Source of the DNA: an uncultured Lachnospiraceae bacterium
GTDB lineage: Bacteria; Bacillota; Clostridia; Lachnospirales; Lachnospiraceae
DNA length: 64,000 nucleotides
Direction of reading: 5' to 3'
Assembly (NCBI GenBank): GCA_947172705.1
Contig: CAMWCA010000001.1
Location: 1 to 64,000 of the forward strand
Both the position numbers and the translations under genes were made by a program. This document shows, piece after piece, positions 1 to 8,993 of this stretch. The notes under the pieces were generated by a model. That model saw only the letters and a list, made by a program, of their open reading frames with translations, was not told the origin of the DNA and searched no databases. How positions within the stretch are numbered: position 1 is the first letter of the stretch; each line of letters begins with the position of its first letter.

Positions 1-21
1 TTATTCTGGCAAATCGCCCAC

Positions 22-50
22 TTGCAATCTCCCGGTGGATTTAGTATACT
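22..50 (+). promoter_or_regulatory. Sigma-A-type promoter for the PH-domain gene
   Basis: TTGCAA and TATACT are separated by exactly 17 bases, and the gene begins 40 bases further on behind an AAGGAG ribosome binding site. This is a sequence match only. Confidence 0.6.
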
Positions 51-89
51 ACAAAATAGAAATCAGCATTTCGGAAGGAGAAATGTAGC

Positions 90-470
90 ATGGCTGAATT
101 TACAGAAAGAAAAAGATGGGTGTTTTTAGGGCTTCCCTTCACCTTTACCAAGTATATTATTAAAGAAAATATGCTCACCATTGACAGCGGGCTTTTCAAA
201 AAGGTTGAGAATGACTGTTATATGTATAAAGTACAGGATGTGGAACTGGTTACTTCTTTTGCAGAGCGGATCGTGGGGATCGGAACCGTGGTATGCTATA
301 CGGGGGATACCACTCATCCCAAACTGATTCTTTCCCATATTAAAAATGCAAAGACCATCAAGGATTTCATTTTGGAGGCGTCCGAGCAGGCGAGGATGAA
401 ACGCCGTACATTAAATACGTTGGATATCGGAGCGGGGATCGACGACCTGGACGGAGATGATTTGAATTAG
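90..470 (+). CDS. PH-domain-like small protein (bPH type)
   Basis: A 126-residue protein with no signal peptide and no clear membrane span. The pattern of a basic N-terminus, a 'TIDSGLFKKVENDCYMYKV' strand pair and a following 'DVELVTSFAERIVGIGTV' strand resembles the bacterial PH (YdbT/bPH2-like) fold found in many Lachnospiraceae proteins of this size. The C-terminus is acidic. The start is the ATG behind 'cggaaggagaaatgtagc'. It is a single gene with its own promoter; its downstream neighbour is convergent. The family call rests on pattern recognition, and the cellular role is unknown. Confidence 0.6.
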   Translation: MAEFTERKRWVFLGLPFTFTKYIIKENMLTIDSGLFKKVENDCYMYKVQDVELVTSFAERIVGIGTVVCYTGDTTHPKLILSHIKNAKTIKDFILEASEQARMKRRTLNTLDIGAGIDDLDGDDLN

Positions 471-519
471 CGGCGGATGCCGCCGCAGTCTGCGGGGCGG
501 CTTATGGCAATAAGAAAGG

Positions 520-541
520 GCGGTATGAGGGATCATACCGC
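520..541 (-). terminator. Probable terminator of the PF06541-type gene
   Basis: A perfect 9-bp stem (GCGGTATGA / TCATACCGC) with a 4-base loop overlaps the stop codon of the minus-strand gene. On that strand it is followed by the U-rich stretch CTTTCTTATT. It may also serve the convergent PH gene, although the tail on that strand is poor in U. Confidence 0.5.
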
Positions 542-952
542 TTCGTTATTGTGGGCGTCTTCCTGGGAGAGGAGTTTTTCAAATAAAAGCCCGGCAAAGA
601 ACCAGTTGGGGAAGTAATCCAGGCGCACCACTTTGCGGATATGCCAACGGGAACGCTCGTAATTCCAGGGGCAAAGGGCGCGCTTGTCCAGGAAACGTCC
701 TGAGAGATATTCTCCGGCAAAAATGCACAGCGCATAAATACTTCCCCTGACCTGAATGGGAATCTTTTTCAGCTTTTTGAATAAAGGTTCCAGCAGACAT
801 GCGCTGCCGTAGATGGGGAACATCCACAGGGAGGTCTGTCCCATCAACCGCAGCTCCCTTTTTTGCAGGGAATGAAGCGCCGTAAAGGTGATTTCAAGGC
901 ACCAGCCCAAAACACCGCATTTTACAAAGTTTTTAAAAAAGGTTTTCATCAT
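533..952 (-). CDS. Membrane protein of the putative ABC-transporter type IV family (PF06541-like)
   Basis: The recognisable core runs from 'MMKTFFKNFVKCGVLGWCLE' to the C-terminus. It contains the family's 'GWCLEITFTAL', 'SLWMFPIYGSACLLEPLF' and 'WNYERSRWHI...DYFPNWFFAGL' blocks. The track's longer ORF begins 45 codons earlier, but that extension is His/Phe-rich, antisense to the folC N-terminus and without a ribosome site, so I use the internal double Met (139 residues). Three or four hydrophobic segments fit an integral membrane protein. It diverges from folC across about 60 bases. The transporter label of this family is nominal and the substrate is unknown. Confidence 0.7.
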   Translation of the reverse strand: MMKTFFKNFVKCGVLGWCLEITFTALHSLQKRELRLMGQTSLWMFPIYGSACLLEPLFKKLKKIPIQVRGSIYALCIFAGEYLSGRFLDKRALCPWNYERSRWHIRKVVRLDYFPNWFFAGLLFEKLLSQEDAHNNEAV

Positions 953-1012
953 ACTATCAGTATGGTGAAAAGAAGCGCAATTATTCATGGGATTATGGAA
1001 GAAGCATTCAAA

Positions 1013-2383
1013 ATGGAAGAGACGATCAAAAATCAGAAAATCATGACTTATCGTGAAACAATGGAATATGTGGAGGAACTGAAGCAATACGGAAGTGTGC
1101 CGGGGCTGGAGAATATCAGAAATTTGTGCGCCAAATTGGGAAACCCGGAAGACTCCCTGTCATTTATACACATTGCAGGAACCAACGGAAAAGGTTCGGC
1201 GCTTGCCTTTATTTCTGAAATTTTAAAGGCGGCGGGATACCGCACGGGAAGATATCTTTCCCCCACTCTTTTCGAATACAGAGAGCGCATCCAGATCAAT
1301 GGAAGACCCATCGGCAAAAAGGAGCTGTGCAGACAGATGAGCCGTATGAGGGAGATCTGTGAGGAGCTTACAGCGGAGGGGAAAAACCATCCCACGGCAT
1401 TTGAGATCGAGACGGCGATTGCATTTCAGTGTTTTAAGGAACAGAAATGTGAGATCGTAGTTTTGGAAGCCGGGCTGGGAGGGCTTTTGGATGCCACTAA
1501 CGTTGTTTCTAATACGCTGGCGGCGGTGTTTACCTCTATCAGTTATGACCATATGGGAGTTTTGGGAAATACCCTGAAGGAGATCGCAGAGAATAAGGCA
1601 GGCATTGTGAAGCCGGGGGCAAGGGTAGTGGCGGTGAAAGGAGAACCGGAAGTAATGGAAGTACTGCAAAAGAGGGCGGAAGCGTTAAAACTCCCCTTTC
1701 GTGTGGCAGATCCCGGCGAGGCGTCAAATATAAAGAGAAGCCTGGGAAAACAGACCTTTACCTATAAAACATACAAGAACCTGACGATTCACCTTTTGGG
1801 AAGCTATCAGATAGACAATGCCGTTCTTGCCCTGGAGACTATGGAGGCGCTCAGGGAAAGGGGCTTTTCCATACCGGAAAAGGCAGTTTACAAAGGGTTT
1901 GCGGATACCGTATGGCAGGGAAGGTTTCAGATTTTATCCAAGAACCCCTTGTTCATTGCAGACGGCGCCCATAACAGGGATGGCGCAGGGAGGCTTAGAG
2001 AAACCATTGGTTTTTATTTTACAAACAAACGGATTCTATATATAATAGGCATATTGAGGGATAAGGAGCAGGATGAGATCTTAAAGGCCACCTGCCCTCT
2101 TGCAGATCAGATTCTGACGGTTCCTACCAGAGGAGAGCGGGGGCTTTCCTCCTATGAGCTTGCCTGCAAGGCGAGGGAATATCACCCCAATGTGACGGCG
2201 CTGGACAGTGTGGAGGAAGCGGTGGAAATGGCTTACCTGCTTGCAGATAAAGACACGGCGGTGATCGCCTTTGGTTCCCTGTCCTATCTGGGAGAACTGA
2301 TCCAATATGTAGAAAGAATAACCGCCGGTAAAGGCGGAAACGAGATCGGGAGAGATTCACATGGTAAACAAAGAAAAGATTGA
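1013..2383 (+). CDS. folC: Bifunctional folylpolyglutamate synthase / dihydrofolate synthase
   Basis: FolC adds glutamate to dihydropteroate and extends folate polyglutamate tails, using ATP in the cytoplasm. The Mur-ligase-type P-loop '[15 protein letters not shown]' and the following '[19 protein letters not shown]' block are diagnostic. '[14 protein letters not shown]' and '[12 protein letters not shown]' are further family motifs. The track ORF starts at 863, but ATG 1013 has GGAAGAAG eight bases upstream and gives a normal 456-residue enzyme. It is the first gene of the folate operon and its 3' end overlaps folE by 23 bases, which suggests translational coupling. Confidence 0.93.
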   Translation: MEETIKNQKIMTYRETMEYVEELKQYGSVPGLENIRNLCAKLGNPEDSLSFIHIAGTNGKGSALAFISEILKAAGYRTGRYLSPTLFEYRERIQINGRPIGKKELCRQMSRMREICEELTAEGKNHPTAFEIETAIAFQCFKEQKCEIVVLEAGLGGLLDATNVVSNTLAAVFTSISYDHMGVLGNTLKEIAENKAGIVKPGARVVAVKGEPEVMEVLQKRAEALKLPFRVADPGEASNIKRSLGKQTFTYKTYKNLTIHLLGSYQIDNAVLALETMEALRERGFSIPEKAVYKGFADTVWQGRFQILSKNPLFIADGAHNRDGAGRLRETIGFYFTNKRILYIIGILRDKEQDEILKATCPLADQILTVPTRGERGLSSYELACKAREYHPNVTALDSVEEAVEMAYLLADKDTAVIAFGSLSYLGELIQYVERITAGKGGNEIGRDSHGKQRKD

Positions 2384-2915
2384 GGAAGCTGTAAGGCTCC
2401 TTTTGGAAGGAATAGGGGAGGATACTGACAGAGAAGGGTTAAGGGATACGCCGAAGCGGGTAGCGCGGATGTATGAGGAGATCTTTTCCGGTATGGAGGA
2501 GGATGCAGGGGAGCATCTTTCCAGAACCTTTACCGCTGAAAATAACGAAATGATTCTGGAAAAGGATATTGTTTTCTATTCCACCTGTGAACACCATCTG
2601 ATGCCTTTTTACGGAAAGGCGCACATTGCCTACATTCCCGATGGAAAAGTGGTTGGGATCAGCAAGCTTGCCCGGACGGTGGAAGTCTTTGCAAGGCGGC
2701 TGCAGATTCAGGAAAAACTGACGGCGCAGATCGCAGATGCAGTTATGGAGTGCTTAAGCCCCAGGGGGGTCATGGTTCTTGTGGAAGCGGAGCATATGTG
2801 TATGACTATGCGTGGGGTGAAAAAGCCGGGAAGCCATACGGTGACCATGGTTTCCCGAGGCATATTTGAAGAGGATGAAACATTAAAAAGAACCTTTCTT
2901 GATCTGGTAAGATAG
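2361..2915 (+). CDS. folE: GTP cyclohydrolase I
   Basis: The enzyme converts GTP to 7,8-dihydroneopterin triphosphate, the first committed step of pterin and folate synthesis. The 184-residue length is typical. The zinc and active-site region '[22 protein letters not shown]' and the later '[17 protein letters not shown]' supply the conserved Cys and His residues. It begins inside the end of folC, behind GGGAGAG. It lies in the folC-folE-HD-folP-folBK operon. Confidence 0.97.
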   Translation: MVNKEKIEEAVRLLLEGIGEDTDREGLRDTPKRVARMYEEIFSGMEEDAGEHLSRTFTAENNEMILEKDIVFYSTCEHHLMPFYGKAHIAYIPDGKVVGISKLARTVEVFARRLQIQEKLTAQIADAVMECLSPRGVMVLVEAEHMCMTMRGVKKPGSHTVTMVSRGIFEEDETLKRTFLDLVR

Positions 2916-2949
2916 GAGAGCAGCGTGGCGCACAGGCATGGAGGGGAAG

Positions 2950-3432
2950 ATGGAACGTATTAACCAAATCCTGGCATCCGACCTATATGGAGGATATCTG
3001 AAAAAAAACAATAAGGCAGAGGCGGGACGACGCTTCTGCCGTCATAATATGGGGCATTTTCTGGATGTGGCGCGGATCGCATGGATACTGAATCAGGAAG
3101 AGGGCTATGGGCAGGAGAAGGAGCTGGTCTATGCCGCAGCTCTTTTGCACGATATTGGAAGATGGATGCAGTATGAGCAGGGGGTACCCCATGAGCAGGC
3201 AAGCGCCGCCCTGGCGCCGGAGATATTGAGATCCTGTGGTTTTGCCCGGGAAGAGGAAGAGACGGTTATAAAGGCAATTGGAAATCATAGAAACGCCGAC
3301 ATAAAGGAAGAGAAATCCTTATCAGGGCTTTTGTACCGCGCCGACAAATACAGCCGTCCCTGCTTTGCCTGTGAGATGAAAGAGGCATGTGATTGGAAAA
3401 CGGGTAAAAAGAATTTACAGCTGTTTTTATAG
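2950..3432 (+). CDS. HD-domain phosphohydrolase in the folate operon
   Basis: A 160-residue HD-superfamily protein. The metal ligands are visible as His in 'RFCRHNMGHFLDVARIA', the His-Asp pair in 'ALLHDIGRW' and a later 'GNHRNAD' segment. Such enzymes usually cut phosphate esters of nucleotides. ATG 2950 is preferred over 2938 because GGAGGGG lies five bases upstream. It sits between folE and folP, exactly where the dihydroneopterin triphosphate dephosphorylation activity is otherwise missing, so a role in that step is a reasonable inference but is not shown by sequence. Confidence 0.8.
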   Translation: MERINQILASDLYGGYLKKNNKAEAGRRFCRHNMGHFLDVARIAWILNQEEGYGQEKELVYAAALLHDIGRWMQYEQGVPHEQASAALAPEILRSCGFAREEEETVIKAIGNHRNADIKEEKSLSGLLYRADKYSRPCFACEMKEACDWKTGKKNLQLFL

Positions 3433-3468
3433 AAAACAGACAAAAGAAGCTTTGGCATGGAGGATAGA

Positions 3469-4314
3469 ATGAAGATTGGCAGCCATGATTTTGACCTGAA
3501 AAACCATACCTATGTTATGGGAATCTTAAATGTAACGCCGGATTCTTTTTCCGATGGGGGAAAGTTTAACCATCTGGACAAGGCGCTTTTCCATGTAGAG
3601 GAAATGGTGGAGGAAGGAATGGATATTCTGGATATCGGAGGAGAATCCACCAGACCGGGTTATACGCCTTTGTCCTGTGAAGAGGAGATTGAGCGGGTGG
3701 TTCCCGTAATCGAAGGGGTGAAAAAGAGATTTGATGTTCCGGTTTCCCTGGATACCTGCAAGGGAGAGGTGGCAAAAGCAGGAATTTGGGCGGGAGCGGA
3801 TCTGATCAATGATATATGGGGGTTAAAATATGATCCTGCCATGGCGGGTATTATTGGAGCCGCCCATCTTCCCTGTGTCCTGATGCATAACCGCAGGGAA
3901 GCAGTTTACCGGAACTTTATGGAGGATGTGTTACAGGATTTGAGGGAAACGCTTGTATTGGCACATGGCGGAGGAATTGCCGATGATAAGATCATTCTGG
4001 ACCCGGGGATTGGTTTTGGAAAGACCCGTGAACACAACCTGCTCCTTCTTAAGTCCCTGGAAAGACTGCTGGAACTGGGATACCCCACCCTTTTGGGAAG
4101 CAGCCGAAAGTCGGTGGTGGGGCTTACCCTGGGACTCCCTGTATCAGAACGGCTGGAGGGCACTTTGGTCACCACTGTTTTTGCAGTATTGCAGGGATGC
4201 TCTTTTGTACGGGTACATGATATTAAGGAAAATGTGCGTGCGGTGAAAATGACGGAAGCGATCTTAAAATCAGAGGATATGGATGGAAATGAAGATGGAT
4301 CAGATCAAAATTGA
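3469..4314 (+). CDS. folP: Dihydropteroate synthase
   Basis: Condenses hydroxymethyl-dihydropterin pyrophosphate with p-aminobenzoate. The signature 'MGILNVTPDSFSDGGKF' and the second signature 'DIGGESTRPGYTPL' are intact, as are 'DPGIGFGKTREHN' and 'GSSRKSVVG'. ATG 3469 has GGAGG five bases upstream, whereas the track start at 3457 has only a weak site. The protein is then 281 residues, a normal size. It overlaps the start of folBK by 32 bases. Confidence 0.96.
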   Translation: MKIGSHDFDLKNHTYVMGILNVTPDSFSDGGKFNHLDKALFHVEEMVEEGMDILDIGGESTRPGYTPLSCEEEIERVVPVIEGVKKRFDVPVSLDTCKGEVAKAGIWAGADLINDIWGLKYDPAMAGIIGAAHLPCVLMHNRREAVYRNFMEDVLQDLRETLVLAHGGGIADDKIILDPGIGFGKTREHNLLLLKSLERLLELGYPTLLGSSRKSVVGLTLGLPVSERLEGTLVTTVFAVLQGCSFVRVHDIKENVRAVKMTEAILKSEDMDGNEDGSDQN

Positions 4315-5167
4315 AAATCTGGAGGTGTATGCTGCCCACGGGGTTTTTCAGGAGGAGACCCGAGAGGGACAGCTGTTTTTGGTGGACGTGACTTTAAATA
4401 CAGATTTAAGGCAGGCGGGGCTTGCCGATCAGCTTACGCTGTCTACCCATTATGGGGAGGTGTGTGAGACGATCAATGGTTATCTAAGAGAGCATACTTT
4501 TTTGCTGATCGAGGCGGCGGCGGAACATTTGGCGGAGGAGCTTCTTTTGCGCTTCCCCCTTGTGAACAGTCTGACGTTGGAATTGAAAAAGCCCCATGCA
4601 CCCATCCGGCTTCCCTTTTCAAATGTTTCCGTAAGGATCGAAAGAGGCTGGAAAAAAGTATATCTGGGAATCGGCTCCAATCTGGGAGACCGTAAGAAAT
4701 TTTTGGAGCAGGGGATCTCAGGGTTAAAGCGCAATCCCCGGGTCCGCAGGGTGGAATGTTCCCAAGTGATAGAAACAAAGCCCTATGGAGGCGTGGAACA
4801 GGGGGATTTTTACAACGGGGCAATAGCCCTTGAAACCTTACTTTCGCCTTACGAACTGCTGGATTATCTGCATCAGTTGGAAGCGGCAGCGGGAAGAGAA
4901 AGAAAGCTCCGCTGGGGTCCCCGTACCCTGGATCTGGATATTTTATTTTATGAAGATTTTATTTCTCAGGATGCGGTGCTTACGGTTCCTCATCCGGATA
5001 TGGAAAACAGGGTTTTTGTGCTGGAACCTTTAAATCAACTCTGCCCCTGGTATCGGCATCCGGTGACGGGAAAAAGCGTAAGGCAGATGCTGGAAGAACT
5101 GAAGAAAAAGTGTGGAAATGAGGAAGAATGTGAAAAAAGGAATGAAACGCCCCAAAGGCAGCTGTGA
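4283..5167 (+). CDS. folBK: Fused dihydroneopterin aldolase / HPPK (FolB-FolK)
   Basis: Residues 1 to about 125 are a FolB domain ('LEVYAAHGVFQEETREGQLF', with the 'KKPHAPI' active-site loop). Residues from about 128 on are a FolK domain ('VYLGIGSNLGDRKKFL', 'RWGPRTLDLDIL', 'VPHPDMENRVFVLEPL'). The fusion couples formation of hydroxymethyl-dihydropterin to its pyrophosphorylation. The total length of 294 equals the sum of both domains with no spare linker. A second in-frame Met four codons on could also serve as start. It closes the set of committed pterin steps in this operon. Confidence 0.95.
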   Translation: MEMKMDQIKIENLEVYAAHGVFQEETREGQLFLVDVTLNTDLRQAGLADQLTLSTHYGEVCETINGYLREHTFLLIEAAAEHLAEELLLRFPLVNSLTLELKKPHAPIRLPFSNVSVRIERGWKKVYLGIGSNLGDRKKFLEQGISGLKRNPRVRRVECSQVIETKPYGGVEQGDFYNGAIALETLLSPYELLDYLHQLEAAAGRERKLRWGPRTLDLDILFYEDFISQDAVLTVPHPDMENRVFVLEPLNQLCPWYRHPVTGKSVRQMLEELKKKCGNEEECEKRNETPQRQL

Positions 5168-5327
5168 GCAGTGCAATAACTATGTTTATGATGAGGACTA
5201 TGAATGCTATACCTGCGAGATGGATCTGGATGAGGACGAGATGGCAAGGTTTTTGTCAGGTTCCTATAAAGACTGCCCTTACTACCAGCCCGGAGATGAA
5301 TATCTGATCGTAAGAAAGCAGATGTAA
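5118..5327 (+). CDS. DUF6472-like small Cys-rich protein
   Basis: A 69-residue acidic protein with 'CEQCNNYVYDEDYECYTCEMDLDEDEM' followed by 'DCPYYQPGDEYLIVRKQ', a pattern I associate with DUF6472. Five cysteines suggest a small zinc-binding fold. The track uses a GTG at 5112; ATG 5118 is two codons on and equally placed. It overlaps the end of folBK by 50 bases and is therefore probably translated from the folate mRNA. The function is unknown. Confidence 0.7.
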   Translation: MRKNVKKGMKRPKGSCEQCNNYVYDEDYECYTCEMDLDEDEMARFLSGSYKDCPYYQPGDEYLIVRKQM

Positions 5328-5367
5328 AAGGGCGGCAGCAGGGCAGCAAAATAACAAAGGAGCAGCG

Positions 5368-6396
5368 TTATTTTACAGGAACGGCGTTTTGCGCGGCGGA
5401 AAAGGCTCCGATCTGGATCGGACCGTTGACGGGGGTACGATAAACGGGAACCTCTGAGCCAAATGCGTTAAAATAAGCGTACTGGGAGGTAAGGTTGATG
5501 TTTTCATAATTTCCTTCCGCCAGGATTTCAGGATTGCTGCCATCCAGTCCCATCCGCATCAGGGCGGGGGCGTCAACGGAATTTTTCTGATAGTAGATAA
5601 ATTGATCGCCCACATTGAAGGTGTCTACCCGGTCGTTTGTAAGGATCTCAACCGTATTGGACGAGAGAGAGTAACGGCACAGGCAGTAATTGCTGGAAAT
5701 GTCCATATAATAGATGTATCCCTGATGATATGCCGGAAAGCACAGATTTCCCTCCAAAACAGTGGAGATGGTGTCTGTTCTGGTATCCAGGGCATAGAGA
5801 TAGTGGTCTTTGTCCGCCCCGCTGAAATAGATGATGCCGTTGTTGCATGCCGCAGGGTTGATCATAACATCAGATACAAATTCATTTTCAGATTTATCGG
5901 TTTTGACTTTATACAGTTTGGTGAAATCCTTGTTATTATAGCGCTGATAGTAGAGATAATCGCCGGTAAGGACCATGTTCACGGAAGCGCTTCGGTCAAG
6001 GCATTTGGTGTGGGAACCGTTTGACTTTGAGCGGTAAACGCCGAAGGTGCGCACCACATAGCCCATGCCGCTTCCCCCGTTTACACTGTCCATATAATAA
6101 TAGATGTAATCTCCTCCGGTGTTGATGGAGTTTACCTGGGCGTCAGAGAGCTTCTTTACCTCTGTCTCGTCAGCGTTCATGGAATAGAGACATCCTCCGT
6201 CATAGGCATTTGAAAAATAAACCTTTCCGTTGTTTTCAGCAAAGAGACCTCCGTTGTTTAAGTTTCCGGCGGTATTTCCGGTAACGGCTGGATCATTTGG
6301 GGGTACTCTTTGTGCAAGAGAGGAGAAAACGGCGGAGACAATTAATACCAATAAAATAACTGCTACTACCAGCAGCGTTTTCCAGTTCTTTTTCAT
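5368..6396 (-). CDS. DUF5050-type secreted or membrane-anchored beta-propeller protein
   Basis: An N-terminal uncleaved signal or anchor ('KTLLVVAVILLVLIVSAVF', residues about 7-25) is followed by an Asn/Gly-rich linker. About six repeats of the form 'xxxYIYYYxxD...xxLYRxxxDGS' follow, the DUF5050 pattern predicted to form a beta-propeller outside the membrane. The ribosome site GAAAGGAAT precedes the ATG. It is convergent with the folate operon and divergent from pheA. Its ligand is unknown. Confidence 0.8.
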   Translation of the reverse strand: MKKNWKTLLVVAVILLVLIVSAVFSSLAQRVPPNDPAVTGNTAGNLNNGGLFAENNGKVYFSNAYDGGCLYSMNADETEVKKLSDAQVNSINTGGDYIYYYMDSVNGGSGMGYVVRTFGVYRSKSNGSHTKCLDRSASVNMVLTGDYLYYQRYNNKDFTKLYKVKTDKSENEFVSDVMINPAACNNGIIYFSGADKDHYLYALDTRTDTISTVLEGNLCFPAYHQGYIYYMDISSNYCLCRYSLSSNTVEILTNDRVDTFNVGDQFIYYQKNSVDAPALMRMGLDGSNPEILAEGNYENINLTSQYAYFNAFGSEVPVYRTPVNGPIQIGAFSAAQNAVPVK

Positions 6397-6473
6397 AGAT
6401 TTATTCCTTTCAGTTCAGATCATTCTGGTTTTATTATAATAAGCTGATTTTTGTTACGCAATAGGAATTGTGC

Positions 6474-6502
6474 TTGAATCCCATATTTTTTTAATATAAA
6501 AT
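6474..6502 (+). promoter_or_regulatory. Promoter for pheA
   Basis: TTGAAT and TAAAAT are 17 bases apart in the divergent intergenic region. A minus-strand TATAAT lies at 6433-6438 with a weaker TTGCGT 17 bases behind it and could drive the DUF5050 gene. Confidence 0.45.
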
Positions 6503-6530
6503 ACTATTGTCAGGAAAGGAATGAGTGAAA

Positions 6531-7655
6531 ATGGATTTATTGGATTTACGCAGACAGATTGATGAGATCGACACCAGGATCGTGGAACTGTATGAAAAGC
6601 GGATGGACATATCCAGGCAGGTTGCCGAATATAAAATAGAAACCGGCAAAAAGGTTTTTGACAAGGTGAGGGAGGAAGAGAAGCTGCGCAGTGTGAAGGC
6701 GCTGACCCACAGCGAGTTTAACAGCACGGGAATAGGGGAGCTTTTTGAACAGATCATGGCGATCAGCCGGAAGCTTCAGTACCGCCTGCTGACGGAACAG
6801 TGCGGCAGTGGAAAACTGCCTTTTATCCAAGTGGACAGCCTGGAGACGGGAAAAGCAAGAGTGGTATTTCAGGGAGCGGAAGGCGCCTACTCTCAGGCGG
6901 CGATGATGCAGTATTTCGGAGATCAGGTAAACAGTTTTCACGTTGAGACCTTTCGGGACGCTATGATCGCCATTGACGAAGGCAGGGCGGATTTTGCGGT
7001 GCTTCCTATCGAAAATTCCACGGCAGGCATTGTCAGTGAAATATACGATCTTCTGGTAGAATTTGAGAACTATATTGTGGGAGAACAGATCATACGGATC
7101 GAGCATTGTCTGATGGCAGTGCCGGGGACAAAGCTGGAAGAGATCAAAACAGTATACTCCCATCCCCAGTCCCTGATGCAGTCGGCGCGGTTTTTAAGCG
7201 AATACAGCTGGCAGCAGATCAGTATGCAGAACAATGCCTTTGCGGCGAAGAAAGTTTCTTTGGATCAGGACAAAGGACAGGCGGCGATTGCCGGCGAAGC
7301 GGCGGCAAAGCTGTACGGGCTCCAGGTGCTTGTAAAGGGGGTCAACCAGTCCCAGACCAACTCCACCCGGTTTATTATCGTGACCAATCAGAAAATCTTT
7401 CTGGAACAGGCAAAAAAGGTCAGCATTTGCTTTGAGGTTCCCCATGAAAGCGGGTCCTTGTACCACATGCTTTCCCATTTTATCTATAATCATCTGAATA
7501 TGAACAAGATCGAAAGCAGACCCATAGAGGGAAGAAACTGGGAGTACCGATTTTTTATTGACTTTGACGGCAATCTTTCGGACAGTTCCGTCAGGAACGC
7601 TCTGCGGGGATTGCGGGAAGAAGCGAGGAATATGCGGATACTGGGCAATTATTAG
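6531..7655 (+). CDS. pheA: Bifunctional chorismate mutase / prephenate dehydratase (P-protein)
   Basis: Directs chorismate through prephenate to phenylpyruvate for phenylalanine synthesis. An AroQ-type chorismate mutase occupies residues 1 to about 85 ('LRRQIDEIDTRIVELYEKRM'). The prephenate dehydratase domain starts at 'VVFQGAEGAYSQAAMMQYFG' and includes 'LPIENSTAGIV' and 'NSTRFIIV'. A C-terminal ACT domain with 'IESRPIEGRNWEYRFFIDF' indicates feedback inhibition by phenylalanine. ATG 6531 replaces the track's GTG two codons upstream. It leads the cluster pheA-DUF815-ppx-ppk1-maf-HAD. Confidence 0.96.
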   Translation: MDLLDLRRQIDEIDTRIVELYEKRMDISRQVAEYKIETGKKVFDKVREEEKLRSVKALTHSEFNSTGIGELFEQIMAISRKLQYRLLTEQCGSGKLPFIQVDSLETGKARVVFQGAEGAYSQAAMMQYFGDQVNSFHVETFRDAMIAIDEGRADFAVLPIENSTAGIVSEIYDLLVEFENYIVGEQIIRIEHCLMAVPGTKLEEIKTVYSHPQSLMQSARFLSEYSWQQISMQNNAFAAKKVSLDQDKGQAAIAGEAAAKLYGLQVLVKGVNQSQTNSTRFIIVTNQKIFLEQAKKVSICFEVPHESGSLYHMLSHFIYNHLNMNKIESRPIEGRNWEYRFFIDFDGNLSDSSVRNALRGLREEARNMRILGNY

Positions 7656-7682
7656 ACGTCCGTATAAACAGAGGAAAAGAGC

Positions 7683-8993
7683 ATGAGGGAACAGGAATTA
7701 ATCGTATATAAGGATTTTGAGAAAGATGAAGGAAAGCTGCTCTATGACATGGCATGGCTGATGGAGCATTATGGGGATGAATATTACAATAGAGAGGACA
7801 TGGCTGCTCTTTTGTACGAGTGTATCCACCGGCTTTTAGAGATGGCGGGCAACCATGGTTTTTACGGAAATCTCTGGCACTGCTATCTGTCCAATCTGCT
7901 GGTCAATAACGAAAACAGCTACAGCAGAGCATGTGAGATCAGAGGTCCGGTAGAAGGAACCATTAACCGTGCGGTGCTTCACGATATCGTGATCTTGAAA
8001 GAATTTTTTGACTATGATTTTTCCCATATGGTGCAGACACTGGGCGTAGAAGGATTTGACCTGGTTACGGAATACAGCGCCAGCGACAGTGAAAGTAAGG
8101 TGTACAACAGCCGGATCAGAGAAAGGATCTGCTCCCTTGCGGTAAAATTTACCCAGAACCACACGCCGGATGAGATGAAAGATACGCTGACGGAATTTTA
8201 TAAAGACTGCGGAGTGGGAAAATTCGGGCTGCACAAGGCGTTCCGGGTGGTACATGAGGGAAATGGAGTGGAAATCGTACCCATCCAAAATATTGCCCAT
8301 GTGCATTTGGATGATCTGGTGGGCTATGAGATTCCCAAGCAAAAGCTGATCGAGAATACCGAGGCGTTTGTGGAGGGGAGAAAGGCGAACAACTGTCTGC
8401 TTTTCGGGGATGCAGGAACCGGAAAATCCTCCAGTATCAAGGGCATTGCAAATGCCTATTACGAGAAGGGGCTGCGTATCATTGAAGTGTACAAGCACCA
8501 GTTTCAGGATCTCAATGAGGTGATTACCCAGATCAAAAACCGAAACTATAAGTTCATCATATACATGGATGATCTGAGCTTTGAGGATTTCGAGATCGAA
8601 TATAAATACCTGAAAGCAGTGATAGAAGGGGGATTGGAGAAGAAGCCCCGGAATGTATTGATCTATGCTACCTCCAACAGACGCCACCTGGTTCGGGAGA
8701 AGTTCTCCGACAAGGAGGAGCGCCGGGACGACCTTCATGCAGGGGATACGGTTCAGGAGAAGCTTTCTCTGGTATCCAGGTTTGGCGTGACCATCTTTTT
8801 TGCCGCGCCGGATAAAAAAGAGTTTCAGAACATCGTAAAGGTTCTGGCGGAGCGGTATCAGGTTTCCATGCCGGAGGAGGAGCTTTTGCTGGAGGCAAAC
8901 AAGTGGGAGCTTGCCCACGGCGGATTGTCGGGAAGATGTGCACAGCAGTTTATTGATTATTTACTGGGAAAGAAGGGAAATTCATGTCAGTAA
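7683..8993 (+). CDS. DUF815-type AAA+ ATPase
   Basis: A 436-residue cytoplasmic protein. The C-terminal half holds the ATPase core with Walker A 'LLFGDAGTGKSSSIKGIA', Walker B-like 'FIIYMDDLSFEDFE', and 'VLIYATSNRRHLVRE' as sensor region, which is the DUF815 pattern. The N-terminal 200 residues are helical and lack a known motif. It overlaps the exopolyphosphatase gene by 10 bases, so the two are translationally coupled. The biochemical role of DUF815 is not established; the context suggests a link to the polyphosphate enzymes. Confidence 0.85.
   Translation: MREQELIVYKDFEKDEGKLLYDMAWLMEHYGDEYYNREDMAALLYECIHRLLEMAGNHGFYGNLWHCYLSNLLVNNENSYSRACEIRGPVEGTINRAVLHDIVILKEFFDYDFSHMVQTLGVEGFDLVTEYSASDSESKVYNSRIRERICSLAVKFTQNHTPDEMKDTLTEFYKDCGVGKFGLHKAFRVVHEGNGVEIVPIQNIAHVHLDDLVGYEIPKQKLIENTEAFVEGRKANNCLLFGDAGTGKSSSIKGIANAYYEKGLRIIEVYKHQFQDLNEVITQIKNRNYKFIIYMDDLSFEDFEIEYKYLKAVIEGGLEKKPRNVLIYATSNRRHLVREKFSDKEERRDDLHAGDTVQEKLSLVSRFGVTIFFAAPDKKEFQNIVKVLAERYQVSMPEEELLLEANKWELAHGGLSGRCAQQFIDYLLGKKGNSCQ

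Noticed and set aside
863-1012. N-terminal extension of folC in the track
   Set aside because: It has no ribosome site, lies opposite the start of the divergent membrane protein gene and extends beyond the family's N-terminus.
8668-8943. Minus-strand ORFs inside the DUF815 and ppx genes
   Set aside because: They lie entirely opposite well-supported coding sequence and have the composition expected of antisense shadows.
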